DNA from: Tetrapyrgos nigripes
Taxonomy: Eukaryota > Basidiomycota > Agaricomycetes > Agaricales > Campanellaceae
Direction of reading: 5' to 3'
Length of the DNA stretch: 64,000 nt
Assembly (NCBI GenBank): GCA_013368315.1
Contig: JAACJM010000131.1
Span: forward strand, 124,001-188,000
This document shows, piece by piece, positions 22,696-38,432 of this stretch. Every line of letters begins with the position of its first letter. Position 1 is the stretch's first letter. The notes under the pieces were generated by a model that was not told the DNA's origin, did no database searches, and worked only from the letters and a program-made list of their open reading frames with translations. A program made the translations under genes and the position numbers.

Positions 22696-23982
22696 TCCCC
22701 GACTCCCATTAATAGCCATTCCATCATTCTCAAATTTTCGTCTTCTTATTTACATTGGAGGAACCTTTGAACCTCAGGAAGAGGTTTTAAAATGAGCAAA
22801 TAAAATTTTTATTCCCCCTTCCCTCTCCGCGTCAGCAGGACAGGTTGCAGACTGGTGGCCTAAATCGGACCATGGTGTGGACCGGCGTAAACGAATCTGC
22901 CCCCAAGCAAAGAAGGGAAAAAGGGCCAACGACATCTTGTAGAGACTTGAGAATACGGGAACACAGATGTTCAGTGTCTTCATCTTCCATAGTGGCAATG
23001 AAACGAAACTTGATGACAATGAGAGCGGCCAAAGCCTTGCGAGACATGCGAGAGAAGTTATTGTTACAACCGCCATGTAACGCAAGCATCCAGTAATTCG
23101 GAATGTTTGAATTCGGAGAGTAGAAAAACGAGTCTTTCAGTGCACAAATCAAGGACGAACGGTGGACTATGGGACACGGACAGTAAAGAGGACAGCATCT
23201 TGGAGTTGGAGTATCAAGAAATGTAGTGATCATAATGACGTGTTAATCCGCTGACCTTGATTGTGAGAAACTGTTTTCTTACTATCCATACCCCTGAAGT
23301 GATACACACCCCAGAAGTGATACATTTCTGAGAAATTGGTCCATATCTTCGCCCCTCCCTGATGTCCCTTCGTAGAACCTGAGCAGTAGATACTTTTATA
23401 CATTATTTTCATTTCTATGTAGTCAGAATCTCCAGGTGTGCACTGAGACGTTTGCCATGAGCTGAAACCGACGAAAAAATGCGTTTCCGTGAGCGTGACA
23501 GAAGCGAAATTTTTCGAAACGGGGTATTCCTTTGGAAAATTTTTCTGTGGGTGGATATCGTACTTCTGAAAGCATATATGTATCAGTATGTCAATTTTCC
23601 GAGGTCAAAATCGCAGCGTTATGCATCACTACGTTGCAAACGATAGAAAAAGTTGCTTTAAACTCCGCCGGCACCTGCGTTTTCGATGCGGGTCACACAT
23701 GTGACAATGTATCACTTCCTTGCGAAAACAAGGTCAGAAAACGTCCCTCCTCGGCTCTGTATGGCTCTTATCCACATCTCTCGGAAAACCGTATAAGCTC
23801 GATAATCTGAAGGTATATATCGTAGACTCAAGGTGTGCAAGTTTTTTCGGGCAGCGGTAAAGATCTAAGTTTTAATTCATCGACATTTTATGTATCACTT
23901 CTGGGGTACGGATAGTATTGCATACCGATCGACTCAGACATTTTTTCAAACTTGCAGTCCCTCCTCCTATCGGAGTCGGGGA
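22696..23982. mobile_element. Possible insertion with short inverted ends in the copy 2 upstream region
   Basis: Homology to the upstream regions of copies 1 and 3 is lost from about 22680 and resumes at about 23983. Near the two edges TCCCCGACTCC (22696-22706) and GGAGTCGGGGA (23972-23982) form an inverted pair. It contains a separate MITE at 23282-23915. A minus-strand frame at 22832-23233 has no recognisable domain. About 30 bases of the target are missing, so a deletion accompanied the event. The element class is unknown. Confidence 0.35.
23282..23915. mobile_element. 634-bp MITE with TA target duplication
   Basis: The left end CTATCCATACCCC and the right end (reverse strand CTATCCGTACCCC) are inverted and continue into GAAGTGATACA on both sides. 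The left end carries a second copy of CCCCAGAAGTGATACA. TA flanks the element at 23280-23281 and 23916-23917. There is no coding capacity. The tips suggest a Tc1/mariner-pogo relative. Confidence 0.75.
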
Positions 23983-24064
23983 TGTCTACATATTATCCGT
24001 CCGGATCAATTTCCTCTTAAATGCGCAGAGGACTCTTCAGTGCCAGCGTACTAGTCCCGTCACA

Positions 24065-25893
24065 ATGCGACGACACTCGTTCACCCTCCTCTCGCTCTGT
24101 TGGATACTGCCTATCATCTATCCATCCGCAGGTCTTTCCGACAACCCAACAGCTTAGGATGGCCTCTGCCAAAAAACCAGCGTCGTCATTCTAGGTGCGG
24201 GTGTAGCTGGAATAACAGCTGCTCAAACACTTTCCAATCAGTCAATCCACGATTTCATCATTGTCGAGCGGAACGATTACATCGGTGGACGTGTTGTTCA
24301 TACAAATTTTGGCTTTCAACCCGATGGAACCCCCTACACCGTCGAACTCGGAGCCAACTGGGTACAGGGCTTGGGTTCTGAAGGCGGACCTGAGAATCCC
24401 ATATGGACGCTAGCGAAAAGATACAATATCACAAATCGTTAGTGTTCCGAGTCATGAATGGACCGGGAGGTAGAAAAGACTGACCAAATCTGCTCCTGAA
24501 TTCGCTCAACTTGACTGTTGGAATTCACATCAATCCCATTTCCAGATTTCTCAAACTACAGGTATTTCGTGATACTGAACCTTTTCTGAACACCGTAAAG
24601 TTTGTTAACTTCAAACTACAGTGACATCCTCACATATAACGAGACGGGTGCGGTGGACTATACGGATCTGTTGGATGAATTTGAGGACGCGTATTCGATT
24701 GCGGAGCAGACGGCTGGGGTTTATTTGACGGACAACTTGCAGGATACGAGTATGAGGGTTGCACTGAGTGTTGCAGGCTGGAAACCGAAGAAGAACATGG
24801 CAGCACAAGCTGTAGAGTGGTGGAAAATAGACTGGGAAACGGCCCAGAACCCAGACTCAAGCGCGTTTGTGTTTGGCATAGCTGACTTCAACTCGACGTT
24901 CTACCAGTTCAGCGATGAAAACAACTTTGCTTTCGATGAAAGAGGATTTAATGCTTTTATCATTGGGGAAGCCAGCACATTCCTGCGACAAAACGATTCT
25001 CGTCTTCTCTTGAACACCGAGGTCAAGAATGTCACCTATTCCTCTGACGAAGTCATCATTCATAACGCTGATGGTACATGCATATCCGCTTCCTATGCCT
25101 GCACCACATTTTCCCTTGGTGTTCTGCAGTATGACGTTGTATCATTTAACCCGCCTCTGCCAACATGGAAAAGAACAGCCATCGAGAGTTTCCACATGGG
25201 GACGTACACCAAAATCTTTTTCCAGTTCAACGAGACCTTTTGGGACCCCGACACTCAATTCTTCCTCTACGCAGACCCAATTCAACGAGGTAAGAAGGCT
25301 ATAAGGGTGTCCGGGCCATGACTAAATTTTTTTTAGGCTACTTCCCCGTTTGGCAGTCGCTCTCCACTCCAGGATTCCTACCCGGCTCTAACATCATCTT
25401 CGTCACCGTTGTTGGTGAGGAATCTTATCGCGTTGAACAACAATCCGACGAGGAGACCCAAGCCGAAGCTATGGCTGTTCTCCATCAGATGTTCCCGGAG
25501 AAGAATATTCCCGATCCTATCGCGTTCATGTATCCTCGCTGGAGCTTGGAACCCTGGGCTCACGGATCCTACTCTGATTGGGCAACTGGCGTGACGCTAG
25601 AGATGCACCAAAACCTTCGGGCCAATGTAGACAGGCTTTGGTTTGCGGGAGAGGCTTATTCCGCAGAGTACTCTGCCTTTTTGCAAGGGGCATGGTTTGA
25701 GGGTAGGGATGTCGGGTCAAGGATTGCAGGGTTGTTGGGGAAGGAATGTACGAACGAGGATGTGAACGGAAATTCAGCAGGTGCGTGTGGACCGATGAAG
25801 AGGTATCAAGTCTTGCATGGAACCACAAGGGAGGAAGAGTATGACATTGCGAACGGGTGGTCAGCAAGTAGCTTTTTGACGTTTGGTTTCTGA
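24065..25893 (+). pseudogene. Flavin amine oxidase, copy 2, with a premature stop at codon 31
   Basis: The structure is the same as copy 1: exons 24065-24437, 24546-24561 (16-nt micro-exon), 24622-25289 and 25337-25893. All splice sites and the reading frame are kept, and the sequence is nearly identical to copies 1 and 3. Codon 31 is TAG (24155-24157) where copy 1 has CAG (Gln). The stop lies just after the signal peptide, before the FAD-binding domain, and no in-frame downstream ATG would spare that domain. Other differences touch conserved places (EYSAFLQ instead of EYFGFLQ in the C-terminal FAD signature; WWKIDWE instead of WWELDWE). Only about 85 bases of the shared upstream region remain next to it. 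It is probably a young pseudogene unless the stop is read through or edited. Confidence 0.88.
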
Positions 25894-26242
25894 CTTGTAC
25901 CAACTGGCGATGCTGAAAAGTATAAGTCGATCGTACTTTGTCGTGTAGTTAATGGCGCACCTCTCTCGCGTCGTATTGAGACCACATACAAGTTCTGACT
26001 TGCGAGATAATATCCTTTGACGTGCCAAGCAGGTTTGAAGAAGGGAATGGCGGTCATGTCCAAGGATTACAGATGGTGTTCCTCGTTTCATGGTGTATTT
26101 TATCGGTACATAAATTGTGAACCAAGTCATCAGATTGTCCAAAAAGTCAGTGAATCAGTCCTTTTCGCACATTTTCATGACGCACCTCCGTTGTACCATA
26201 CCCGATACAGAAACTGTAGCAACTAAAACCGCTGCTGTACAT
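25894..26242 (+). repeat. Downstream part of the duplicated block (matches 29517-29872)
   Basis: About 350 bases after copy 2 match the sequence after copy 3 (shared end CGCTGCTGTACATGTGT). Copy 1 shares only the first 110 bases. Copies 2 and 3 are therefore the more recent pair, or were homogenised over this stretch. No gene is seen in it. Confidence 0.8.
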
Positions 26243-26340
26243 GTGTCGCTATGAAGTTCTGCACCCAATCTGCACCTGCTAACCCTTTCTAGCTTATCAT
26301 GTTTACCCTGCCTTATCCCCCTCCTTACCCGGTGTTGAGA

Positions 26341-27105
26341 CAACGTCACTAAACGCTATCCACCCACCAAATTTCACGGGTCACGTGCCATATTCACAGG
26401 GCCACCGCCGCGTCTGTCTCGCGTCGGACAAGTCCATCGTCGCGTCCTCTGGCCCCGGTTCCTCAAGCACGGGGCTATGGCTTGAAATAAACTCGTAAAA
26501 ATATAATAGATTGAGCATGTATTAGGTGGATTAGAGAATAAAAAAAACTATTTAACTGTCAAGAAGTCCTTCAATACTACTAGCAAAGGCTGGGCTCACT
26601 TCGAAGAGCCCTCAATCTGATATCCCATAGTGTTTGCAACCCTTCTATTGTCTCCTTTCTGCTTTCTAGCCCATGTGGTCTCCCTGTTCCCCCTTGGGCT
26701 TTCAAATTCCCGCACATCTTTTACAAAATGAGAGATATCCCGGCCAATTTCGCGCGTGTGAAGGCTCTTGAGCCATAAACGGTGTCGACGTCGAAAAAAA
26801 CGGGTTCTTTGACTTTGTTTGGCTGCGCCCTCTGAGTCCAGGCTTGGTCCAGGCAGCAAAACTTGATATCAGTTGGATATCAGTTCTTAAAAGCCGCATT
26901 AAATTGCCTCATTCTACTCATACATGCACTATCTACTATGTTTTTACGAAATCATTTCAAGCCATAGCCCCGTGCTTAAGGAACCGGGGCCAGAGGACGC
27001 GACGATGGACTTGTCCGACGCGAGACAGACGCGGCGGTGGCCCTGTGAATATGGCACGTGACCCGTGAAATTTGGTGGGTGGATAGCGTTTAGTTATCGT
27101 GTCGA
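26341..27105. mobile_element. Inverted-repeat element, about 765 bp, with arms of about 150 bp
   Basis: The left arm, about 26354-26497, and the right arm, about 26945-27091, are inverted copies (ACTAAACGCTATCCACCCAC on the left). Unlike the other elements the arms are CpG-rich (GCGTCTGTCTCGCGTCGGAC). The centre is non-coding. No clear target duplication could be defined. It lies between amine oxidase copies 2 and 3, and a non-autonomous DNA element is the best guess. Confidence 0.6.
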
Positions 27106-27349
27106 GACTTCGTCCTATGGTTGTCCTATGGTCTTCACACTTCACGTCGAGGCATCGTCTTACGCCTCCGTGTCGTATCATAGTCACTGCTTCAGCGTTG
27201 TAGATGCTCTACCCTCCTTCTCGCAATGTGAGGACTGGGAGGACGATTCGCTCTATGACACTGCGGCTTGCCCTGCAGACCCAGTGCGTGGGTCCACGTG
27301 GTAGCTCATTGTAATTACTACGGAGCTTCCGTTTTGCCTGTCAATGGGA
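27106..27349. other. Unique spacer before the copy 3 upstream region
   Basis: This is CpG-containing sequence without a supported gene. It joins the duplicated upstream region of copy 3 at about 27350. Confidence 0.5.
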
Positions 27350-27666
27350 TTCGGGACTTCTCGTCCCCTGCTTCTCGGAGCTATCTAGTATCTATGTCCT
27401 AAGACCCATCTCGGTACCCATTGCTGGAAAAGCGCTCTTCTTAGCTTGCGCCACACATCCTTATCTCTGCCGCCTGTCTGTAGTGATTCAGTTGCTGTCC
27501 TGGACCCCACACCAGTATCCCTAAGTAATATACTTATAGCATTGTTTGGTATCAGAGTTGAGCAGCTGATGTCTATTATCCGTCCCGATCTGCATCGATT
27601 CCCTCTTAAATGCGCAGAGGACTCTTCAGTGCCAGCGTACTAGTCGGAGTAGCCAGTAGTCCTCAC

Positions 27667-29516
27667 ATGCGACAACAATCGTTCACCCTCCTCTCGCTCT
27701 GTTGGATACTCCCTATCGTCTGTCCACCCCCCGCAGCTCTTTCCGACAACCCAACAACTCAGGATGGGGCCGATGGGCTCTGCCAAAAAACTAGCGTCGT
27801 CATTCTAGGTGCGGGTGTAGCTGGAATAACAGCTGCTCAAGCACTTTCCAACCAGTCAATCCACGATTTCATCATTGTCGAGCGGAACGATTACATTGGT
27901 GGACGCGTTGCTCATACAAATTTTGGCTTTCAACCCGATGGATCCCCTTACACCGTCGAACTTGGAGCCAACTGGGTACAGGGCTTGGGTTCTGAAGGCG
28001 GACCTGAGAATCCCATATGGACGCTAGCAAAAATATACAATATCACTAATCGTTAGTATTCGTCATGAACTTTGAACCGGGAGGTAGAAAAGACTGACCA
28101 AATCTGCTCTCGAATTTGCTCAACTTGACTGTTGGGTTGGAATTCACATCAATCCCATTTCCAGATTTCTCAAACTACAGGTATTTCTACTGAAAGATTT
28201 CTGAACACCGTAAAATTTGTTGACCTCAAACTACAGTGACATCCTCACATACAACGAGACGGGTGCGGTGGACTATACAGATTTGTTTGATGTATTTGAG
28301 GACGCGTATTCGATTGCGGAGCAGACGGCTGGGGTTTATTTGAGAGACAACTTGCAGGATACGACTATGAGGGTGGGGATGAGTATTTCAGGCTGGAAAC
28401 CGAAGAAGAACATGGCAGCACAGGCTGTAGAATGGTGGGAACTAGACTGGGAAACGGCTCAGAACCCAGATTCGAGCGCTTTTGTGTTTGGCATAGTTGG
28501 CTTCAACTCGACATTCTACCAGTTCAGCGGTGAAAATAACTTTGTTTTCGATGAAAGAGGATTTAATGCTTTTATCATTGGGGAAGCCAGCACATTCCTG
28601 CGACAAAACGACTCTCGTCTTCTCTTGAACACCGAGGTCAAGAATGTCACCTATTCCTCTGACGAAGTCATCATCCATAACGCTGATGGTACATGCATAT
28701 CCGCTTCCTATGCCATCTGCACATTTTCCCTTGGTGTTCTACAGAATGACGTTGTACCATTTAATCCGCCTCTGCCAACATGGAAAAGAACAGCCATCGA
28801 GAGCTTCCACATGGGGACGTACACCAAAATCTTTTTCCAGTTCAACGAGACCTTTTGGGACCCCGACACTCAATTCTTCCTCTACGCAGACCCAAATCAA
28901 CGAGGTAAGAAGGCTATAAGGGTGTCCGAGCCATGACTAAATCAAAAAAAAAATCACAGGCTACTTCCCCGTTTGGCAGTCGCTCTCCACTCCAGGATTC
29001 CTACCCGGCTCTAACATCATCTTCGTCACCGTTGTTGGTGAGGAATCTTATCGCGTTGAACAACAATCCGACGAGGAGACCCAAGCCGAAGCTATGGCTG
29101 TTCTCCATCAGATGTTCCCGGAGAAGAATATTCCCGATCCTATCGCGTTCATGTATCCTCGCTGGAGCTTGGAACCCTGGGCTCACGGATCCTACTCTGA
29201 TTGGGCAACTGGCGTGACTCTAGAGAGGCATCAAAACCTTCGGACCAATGTGGACAGGCTTTGGTTTGCGGGAGAGGCTTATTCCGCAGAGTACTTTGGC
29301 TTTTTGCAAGGGGCATGGTTTGAGGGTAGGGATGTCGGGTCAAGGATTGCAGGGTTGTTGGGGAAGGAATGTACGAACGAGGATGTGAACGGAAATTCAG
29401 CAGGTGCGTGTGGACCGATGAAGAGGTATCAAGTCTTGCATGGAACCACAAGGGAGGAAGAGTATGACATTGCGAACGGGTGGTCAGCAAGTAGCTTTTT
29501 GACGTTTGGTTTCTGA
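27667..29516 (+). CDS. Secreted flavin amine oxidase (polyamine/monoamine oxidase type), copy 3
   Basis: The four exons 27667-28051, 28165-28180 (16-nt micro-exon), 28237-28904 and 28960-29516 encode 541 residues. Compared with copy 1 the protein has four extra residues before the FAD domain (NPTTQDGADGLCQ). Signal peptide, G-x-G-x-x-G, GGRV, LGANWVQG and the C-terminal WFAGEAYSAEYFGFLQ signature are intact, so it should be functional. An in-frame ATG 57 bases upstream (27610) exists; 27667 is preferred for its signal peptide. The third intron ends with an A-rich stretch and CACAG, unlike the T-run in copies 1 and 2. It converges with the amidase gene 680 bases downstream. Confidence 0.93.
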
Positions 29517-29872
29517 CTTGTACCAACTGGCGATGCTGAAAAGTATAAGTCGATCGTACTTGGTCGTGTAGTTAATGGCGCACCTCTCTCGCGTCGCATT
29601 GAGACCACATACAAGTTCTGACTTGCGAGATAATATCCTTTGACGTGCCAAGCAGGTTTGAAGAAGGGAAAGGTGGGGTCATGTTCAAGGATTGTAGATG
29701 GGGTTCCTCGTTTCATGGTGTATTTTATCGGTACATAAATTGTGAATCAAGTCATCAGACTGTCCAGAAAGTCAGTAAATCAGTCCTTTTCGCGCATTTT
29801 TATGACGTACCTCCGTTGTACCACGCCCGATACGGAAACTGTAGCAACTAAAACCGCTGCTGTACATGTGTA

Positions 29873-30197
29873 GATGCCCGAGATCAGATTTGCTTGCTTT
29901 GACGAAGAGAGAAAGGCCTTACCATGACCCATCAGTAATGCTACAACACCTTCGAGCCAGAGATAAAGCAGGTTAGACGAAGAGGACTTTTTGAAGAAAG
30001 AACTAGCAACTGATATCAACAGCACTTTTAACAGAAAATTCACGACTTGAGAAGTTAAAATAGAATGTGAAGAAGCATCACGGTCCAAATTTACATCAGA
30101 CATGCTGACAGTACAACAAAGAGGTGTGCGTGCTGAAGATTGCGTGTTGGACATTGGCTCTGTGAAAACGGAACGACCATAATTACTGCATTTCATG
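29873..30197. other. Intergenic region between convergent amine oxidase and amidase genes
   Basis: After the duplicated block ends at 29872, this holds the 3' flank of the amidase gene. A minus-strand frame crosses it (29780-30220), but part of it lies in duplicated non-coding DNA, so I do not call a gene. Confidence 0.5.
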
Positions 30198-32446
30198 CTA
30201 GTACTTCCCAACCACATCAACTAACTGGGTCTTGGGAATAGCATCTTTGAATGCCCTCCTCTTGATCCTCGTCTTAGTAGCTTGCTCATACGCAAAACCA
30301 AATCCAATCAGCTCAAATTCCGAAAAAGCTGTTCCAAGGAATGATAAACCAAATGGCACACCAGGAGCCGGATAGATGGTGAGAGGGCCTGCGCTGCCAA
30401 TGGTGACATTGTCGGGGTAAAAACCCAGAGGGACTAAACCACAGTCGACGGCATCAGTGAGTCAGGAAGTTGCTTGAAAAAGTCAAGAATGGGGAGAATC
30501 TCACCGGTCACAATAGGATATCCAGCGAGAGCTGAAGAGAAGATTTCATAAGGATGTCGTCAGAAGGCAACTGCCAAGTTACTTGCTCACCAGCAGGCGT
30601 CCACGGAAATCCAACACCAGGAAGTACCAATGCGTCCAGATCGAAGCCTTGCAAAGCAGCGTCGATACCTCGAGTTGCGCCTAGTGCCTTGTCAAATGCT
30701 AGAGCCTGGAAATAGGCATCGGTGAAACCATCCGTGGCCTGCGATGCCAGGAGACTGCCTTTCATGCATGAGTACTTGCCATGTTCTGATCTAAGAAGGG
30801 AACATCTCACTAACATGGACTGGGAAGTAAAATTGACAGGCTCTTCTAGCTCTGGGTGAGCATCGTTAAATGCGATGAGGTCCGTCAAACTTCGAACACC
30901 AGTAGGATTCTCAATGAGACCTTGAAACCAGGCATTGATTTGGATCTGAACAATCATGCAATGACCTTGATTAAGAGCTGCCGACATTGATATCATAGTC
31001 AACATACCTTGAAATCTGTATCCAGCACTAGGGTCTCGTTGTTGGACTGACTGATCTCTTCCGCCGAAGGCAAGTCTGCTGGATCTACGATGGTCGCACC
31101 CAAGCCTGTCATAACTTCCAATGCATCGCCAAACGCAGCTACGACAGACGCGTCAAGACCGTCGAAAAATACGCGTCGCGGTACACCGATACGCCTGCCT
31201 TTAAGAGCCGATGCGTTCAATGCCATGGTATAGTCTGGTACACTGTCTGGTTGAGCAAGTGTGAAGTTATCGTTGGGATCTTTGCCGGCGATTATGGACA
31301 GTACAATAGCAGCGTCGGTCACAGAGCGAACCATGGGACCAATAGTGTCTAGTTGGGACAGCTTAGTAGAAAGTTCAGTTACTGCGCAAAGAGAAAGGAC
31401 CTTGATGCTCCGAGATAGGTATCACTGAGTAGAAATATAATCACTGCGCAACAGAAAGGACGAGCTAAGAAAAACACACCTCCAGCACGAGAAGTCAACC
31501 CAAGAGTAGGCTTAATGCCAGCAAGGTTGTTGTAGCTCGTCGGACAGGTAATACTACCGTCTGTGTCAGATCCCAAACTTACTGCTGTCAACCCAATAGA
31601 TGTTGCCACACCCGAACCGGAAGATGAACCACAAGGGTCGGCATTGGGGAAGAAAGCGTTGGTACATTGGCCGCCTCGACCTGACCAGCCAGAAGGTAGA
31701 TCCCCTCGGAATTCGGCAAATTCTGAGAGATTGGCTTTGCCTAGCTGATGTATGAGAACAACGCAATGCGATTGAAGGGATGTTCATACCCAGAATGATA
31801 GCGCCCGCAGCCCGAAGAAGTTTGACTACCCCAGCTTCGTCAGGTACTACTGACCCTAAAAGACTGAAGGAGCCAGCTGTAGTGTTCATTCCTGAGATAA
31901 CGCATTAATGCATGTCGATAGTAAATGGCAAATAGGAAGAACCTTCAGATGCTATGGTAGCAATGTTATCCTAATCAAAGAGCGACAACCTTCGTGAGCT
32001 CTGGCACAAGAGAAAGCAAGGCAGGATACACACTTTGAGTAGAATCGGAATCCCATGCAACAAACTTCTTTTCCCAGTGGTTCTCCTCTCAGCATCCAAA
32101 GCAGCTGCATGTTTTAGCGCAGATGGGTTAGTCTCGATGACTGCACGCAATGCTGGTCCTTTCAAATTAACTTCGTCGATTCTGGCAAAGTAAGCCTACA
32201 AAAAACCCAAGATAAGTCTGTGCCAAACAGATAATGTCTGTAAGTACTCACTTTGATGAGATCGACACTAGTGAAAAGACCAGAGTCCAACCCATCTTGA
32301 AGCTCTATCACAGATGCTTCATACAGATCCGGGAAGCGGGCTTTGGAGGGTTTCGAATTGTCAGGCTGTGGCAGGGAAATTGCGAGAGAGAGTTGTAGGA
32401 TGCATAACGCAAGGACAGCTAGGAACCCAAGGTTCCGGGGTACCAT
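30198..32446 (-). CDS. Secreted amidase-signature hydrolase
   Basis: Ten exons on the minus strand, 32446-32252, 32195-32034, 31970-31943, 31891-31790, 31740-31480, 31381-31008, 30945-30815, 30754-30591, 30531-30505 and 30433-30198, give 559 residues in frame. The N-terminus (LGFLAVLALCILQLSLAIS) is a signal peptide. The Ser-cisSer-Lys triad of the amidase-signature family can be assigned: K119 in ILLKDN, S201 in CGSSSGSG and S225 in GSDTDGSI, with the 24-residue spacing usual between the two serines. The family cleaves amide bonds of small amides, fatty acid amides or similar compounds; the substrate is unknown. Two tiny exons (28 and 27 nt) are inferred from frame and family similarity. The gene converges with amine oxidase copy 3, and its upstream neighbour is the P-type ATPase on the same strand. 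Confidence 0.92.
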
Positions 32447-32786
32447 TCTTCAAGTTGAAGCAAACACTCTTGGATTTGAAGGATCACTCCCGTCACACGA
32501 GCGACCTTGTGAACGCCTTGCTATATTTGCGTAGTATCAAAAAGATAGCATTTTAAGAGCAGATGGTTTCGGTGAGAAAAGGTACATGTATGTATTGCCT
32601 GTTTGACTTGCCAGGAAAGGAAAACAGGACCATACACCATCATCGAACGCCCCTTCGCAACGTCTTCATCAGGTCTGGCTAACAGAAAACATGGTATTTC
32701 ATGACATTAGTATTGCGTAGACTGTGTATTGGGTACTGTTCCGGATAAGTAAATGAGGTATTGGTATCTTCTATATATGAATCTAT
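32447..32786. other. Intergenic spacer between ATPase 3' end and amidase start
   Basis: These 340 bases contain the amidase upstream region and the ATPase downstream flank. No TATA box or other element is obvious. Confidence 0.5.
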
Positions 32787-37195
<4,409 letters not shown>

Positions 37196-37271
37196 GGATG
37201 AAGAGACGAAGAGGTCGGAGAGGAATAAAAATACTCAAAGGTGCTGTAGTAATTTTAAAAAGGCGCCCCTG

Positions 37272-37302
37272 GCGCAGCGGGGGTATGACAATACCGCTGC
37301 GC
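37272..37302. promoter_or_regulatory. Strong hairpin upstream of the P-type ATPase
   Basis: GCGCAGCGG..TAT at 37272-37286 pairs with ATACCGCTGCGC at 37291-37302 around a short loop, with a small G bulge. It lies about 80-105 bases upstream of the ATPase start, in the promoter or 5' leader. A role in transcription or translation is possible but unproven. Confidence 0.35.
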
Positions 37303-38432
37303 ACATTTTGCCAGTAGATGGCGAAAATACCTCAGATTTGGCTCCCGACAAAGTGAATCATATATAATCAGACTTGTCTGATCGGAAGTTTGTATGTCGC
37401 AAATTGGGTTAAAAAGGGTTCTATCCTTGGAGAGGTCTCCGATAAAACGATAGAAATGCCCATCGACACATTTCGTCGACACAGCGACCGAGAGGAGCTG
37501 GCTTCAAGGGTCGTGCGGGAGACTCCAGGAATAGCCGAGAGTACTGGGTAGTTCCCGTGATATCCCTTAGTAGGCGTTCCGAATTGGCACTGGCACTGGC
37601 AGTGCTTCAGCACATGATCCAAATTTGGGATGTGGTACACCAAGTGGTGTTCGAAGCAGGAGAGTTGTCTAATGGAGATCAGTTAGTCACTGTTCCTACC
37701 TGGTACAGATGATTCTACATACAGCTAGATTGCTATGGCCAGAGTCGAAAAAATATCCACACCATTGACAACTGGGCATTGTATGCGGCAGCCATATGTA
37801 GCCTAACGCAAAACGGACTTATATCTACCACTTTGGAAATTTTTTGAGTGAGGGCAGGAACAATTGCTTGACAAAAATCACCTTCAGGTACTCTTGGAGA
37901 GATGTCACCTAAATCAAAGCAATAATCTCCATGTGAGAACCACGACACGACTTACAAGGAGAAAACTGATCGCAAGACACCCCTTGCGTAGATGCTCGCG
38001 TTCCCTTCAAAAATGGCTAGGCAAGGCCAAAATGACTCACTCCAAGGAGGTAGTGTCCAATTGGAACCTGGACTGTCAATGATACTGGAAGGACCTGAGA
38101 AAGCACCTGGAAAGCAAGAATTGAGACCCAAGGTTTCCTTTGATTCTGTCCATCATTTTGGCCAAAGCTACACGGAACGAGAGCGAAGAGTCTCGTCACA
38201 CAAAAATTTTCGAAGCAACGTCGTATAGTATTGTAGAGATGAGTATGAGACGAGCATCGTAGCCTGCAGCTGAGGGCAGTGGTCGTGACCGCATCTATTT
38301 GCCACTTGTTTTATCTTCACGCTATAACCAAACACGAACAACTTTCGAACGCGCGTCTTCGAAGTCCAGGTTAATTACTCTCCTTTCCTCACATCTTACC
38401 TTTCTCTCCTTTGACAAATCAAGACAAAAACA
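37303..38432. other. Divergent intergenic region between ATPase and Rpn9
   Basis: It should hold the ATPase promoter (minus) and the Rpn9 promoter (plus). Short frames on both strands lack domains and splice partners. The last 100 bases before 38433 are pyrimidine-rich (CTCTCCTTTCCTC), as in other leaders here. No gene is seen. Confidence 0.55.

Noticed and set aside
22832..23233. 133-codon minus-strand frame in the copy 2 upstream region
   Set aside because: No recognisable domain, overlapping frames on both strands, and it lies in an insertion. It is left as unexplained sequence.
29780..30220. 146-codon minus-strand frame between amine oxidase copy 3 and the amidase
   Set aside because: Its end lies in the duplicated non-coding flank, where copy 2 does not preserve the frame, and it overlaps the amidase 3' end.
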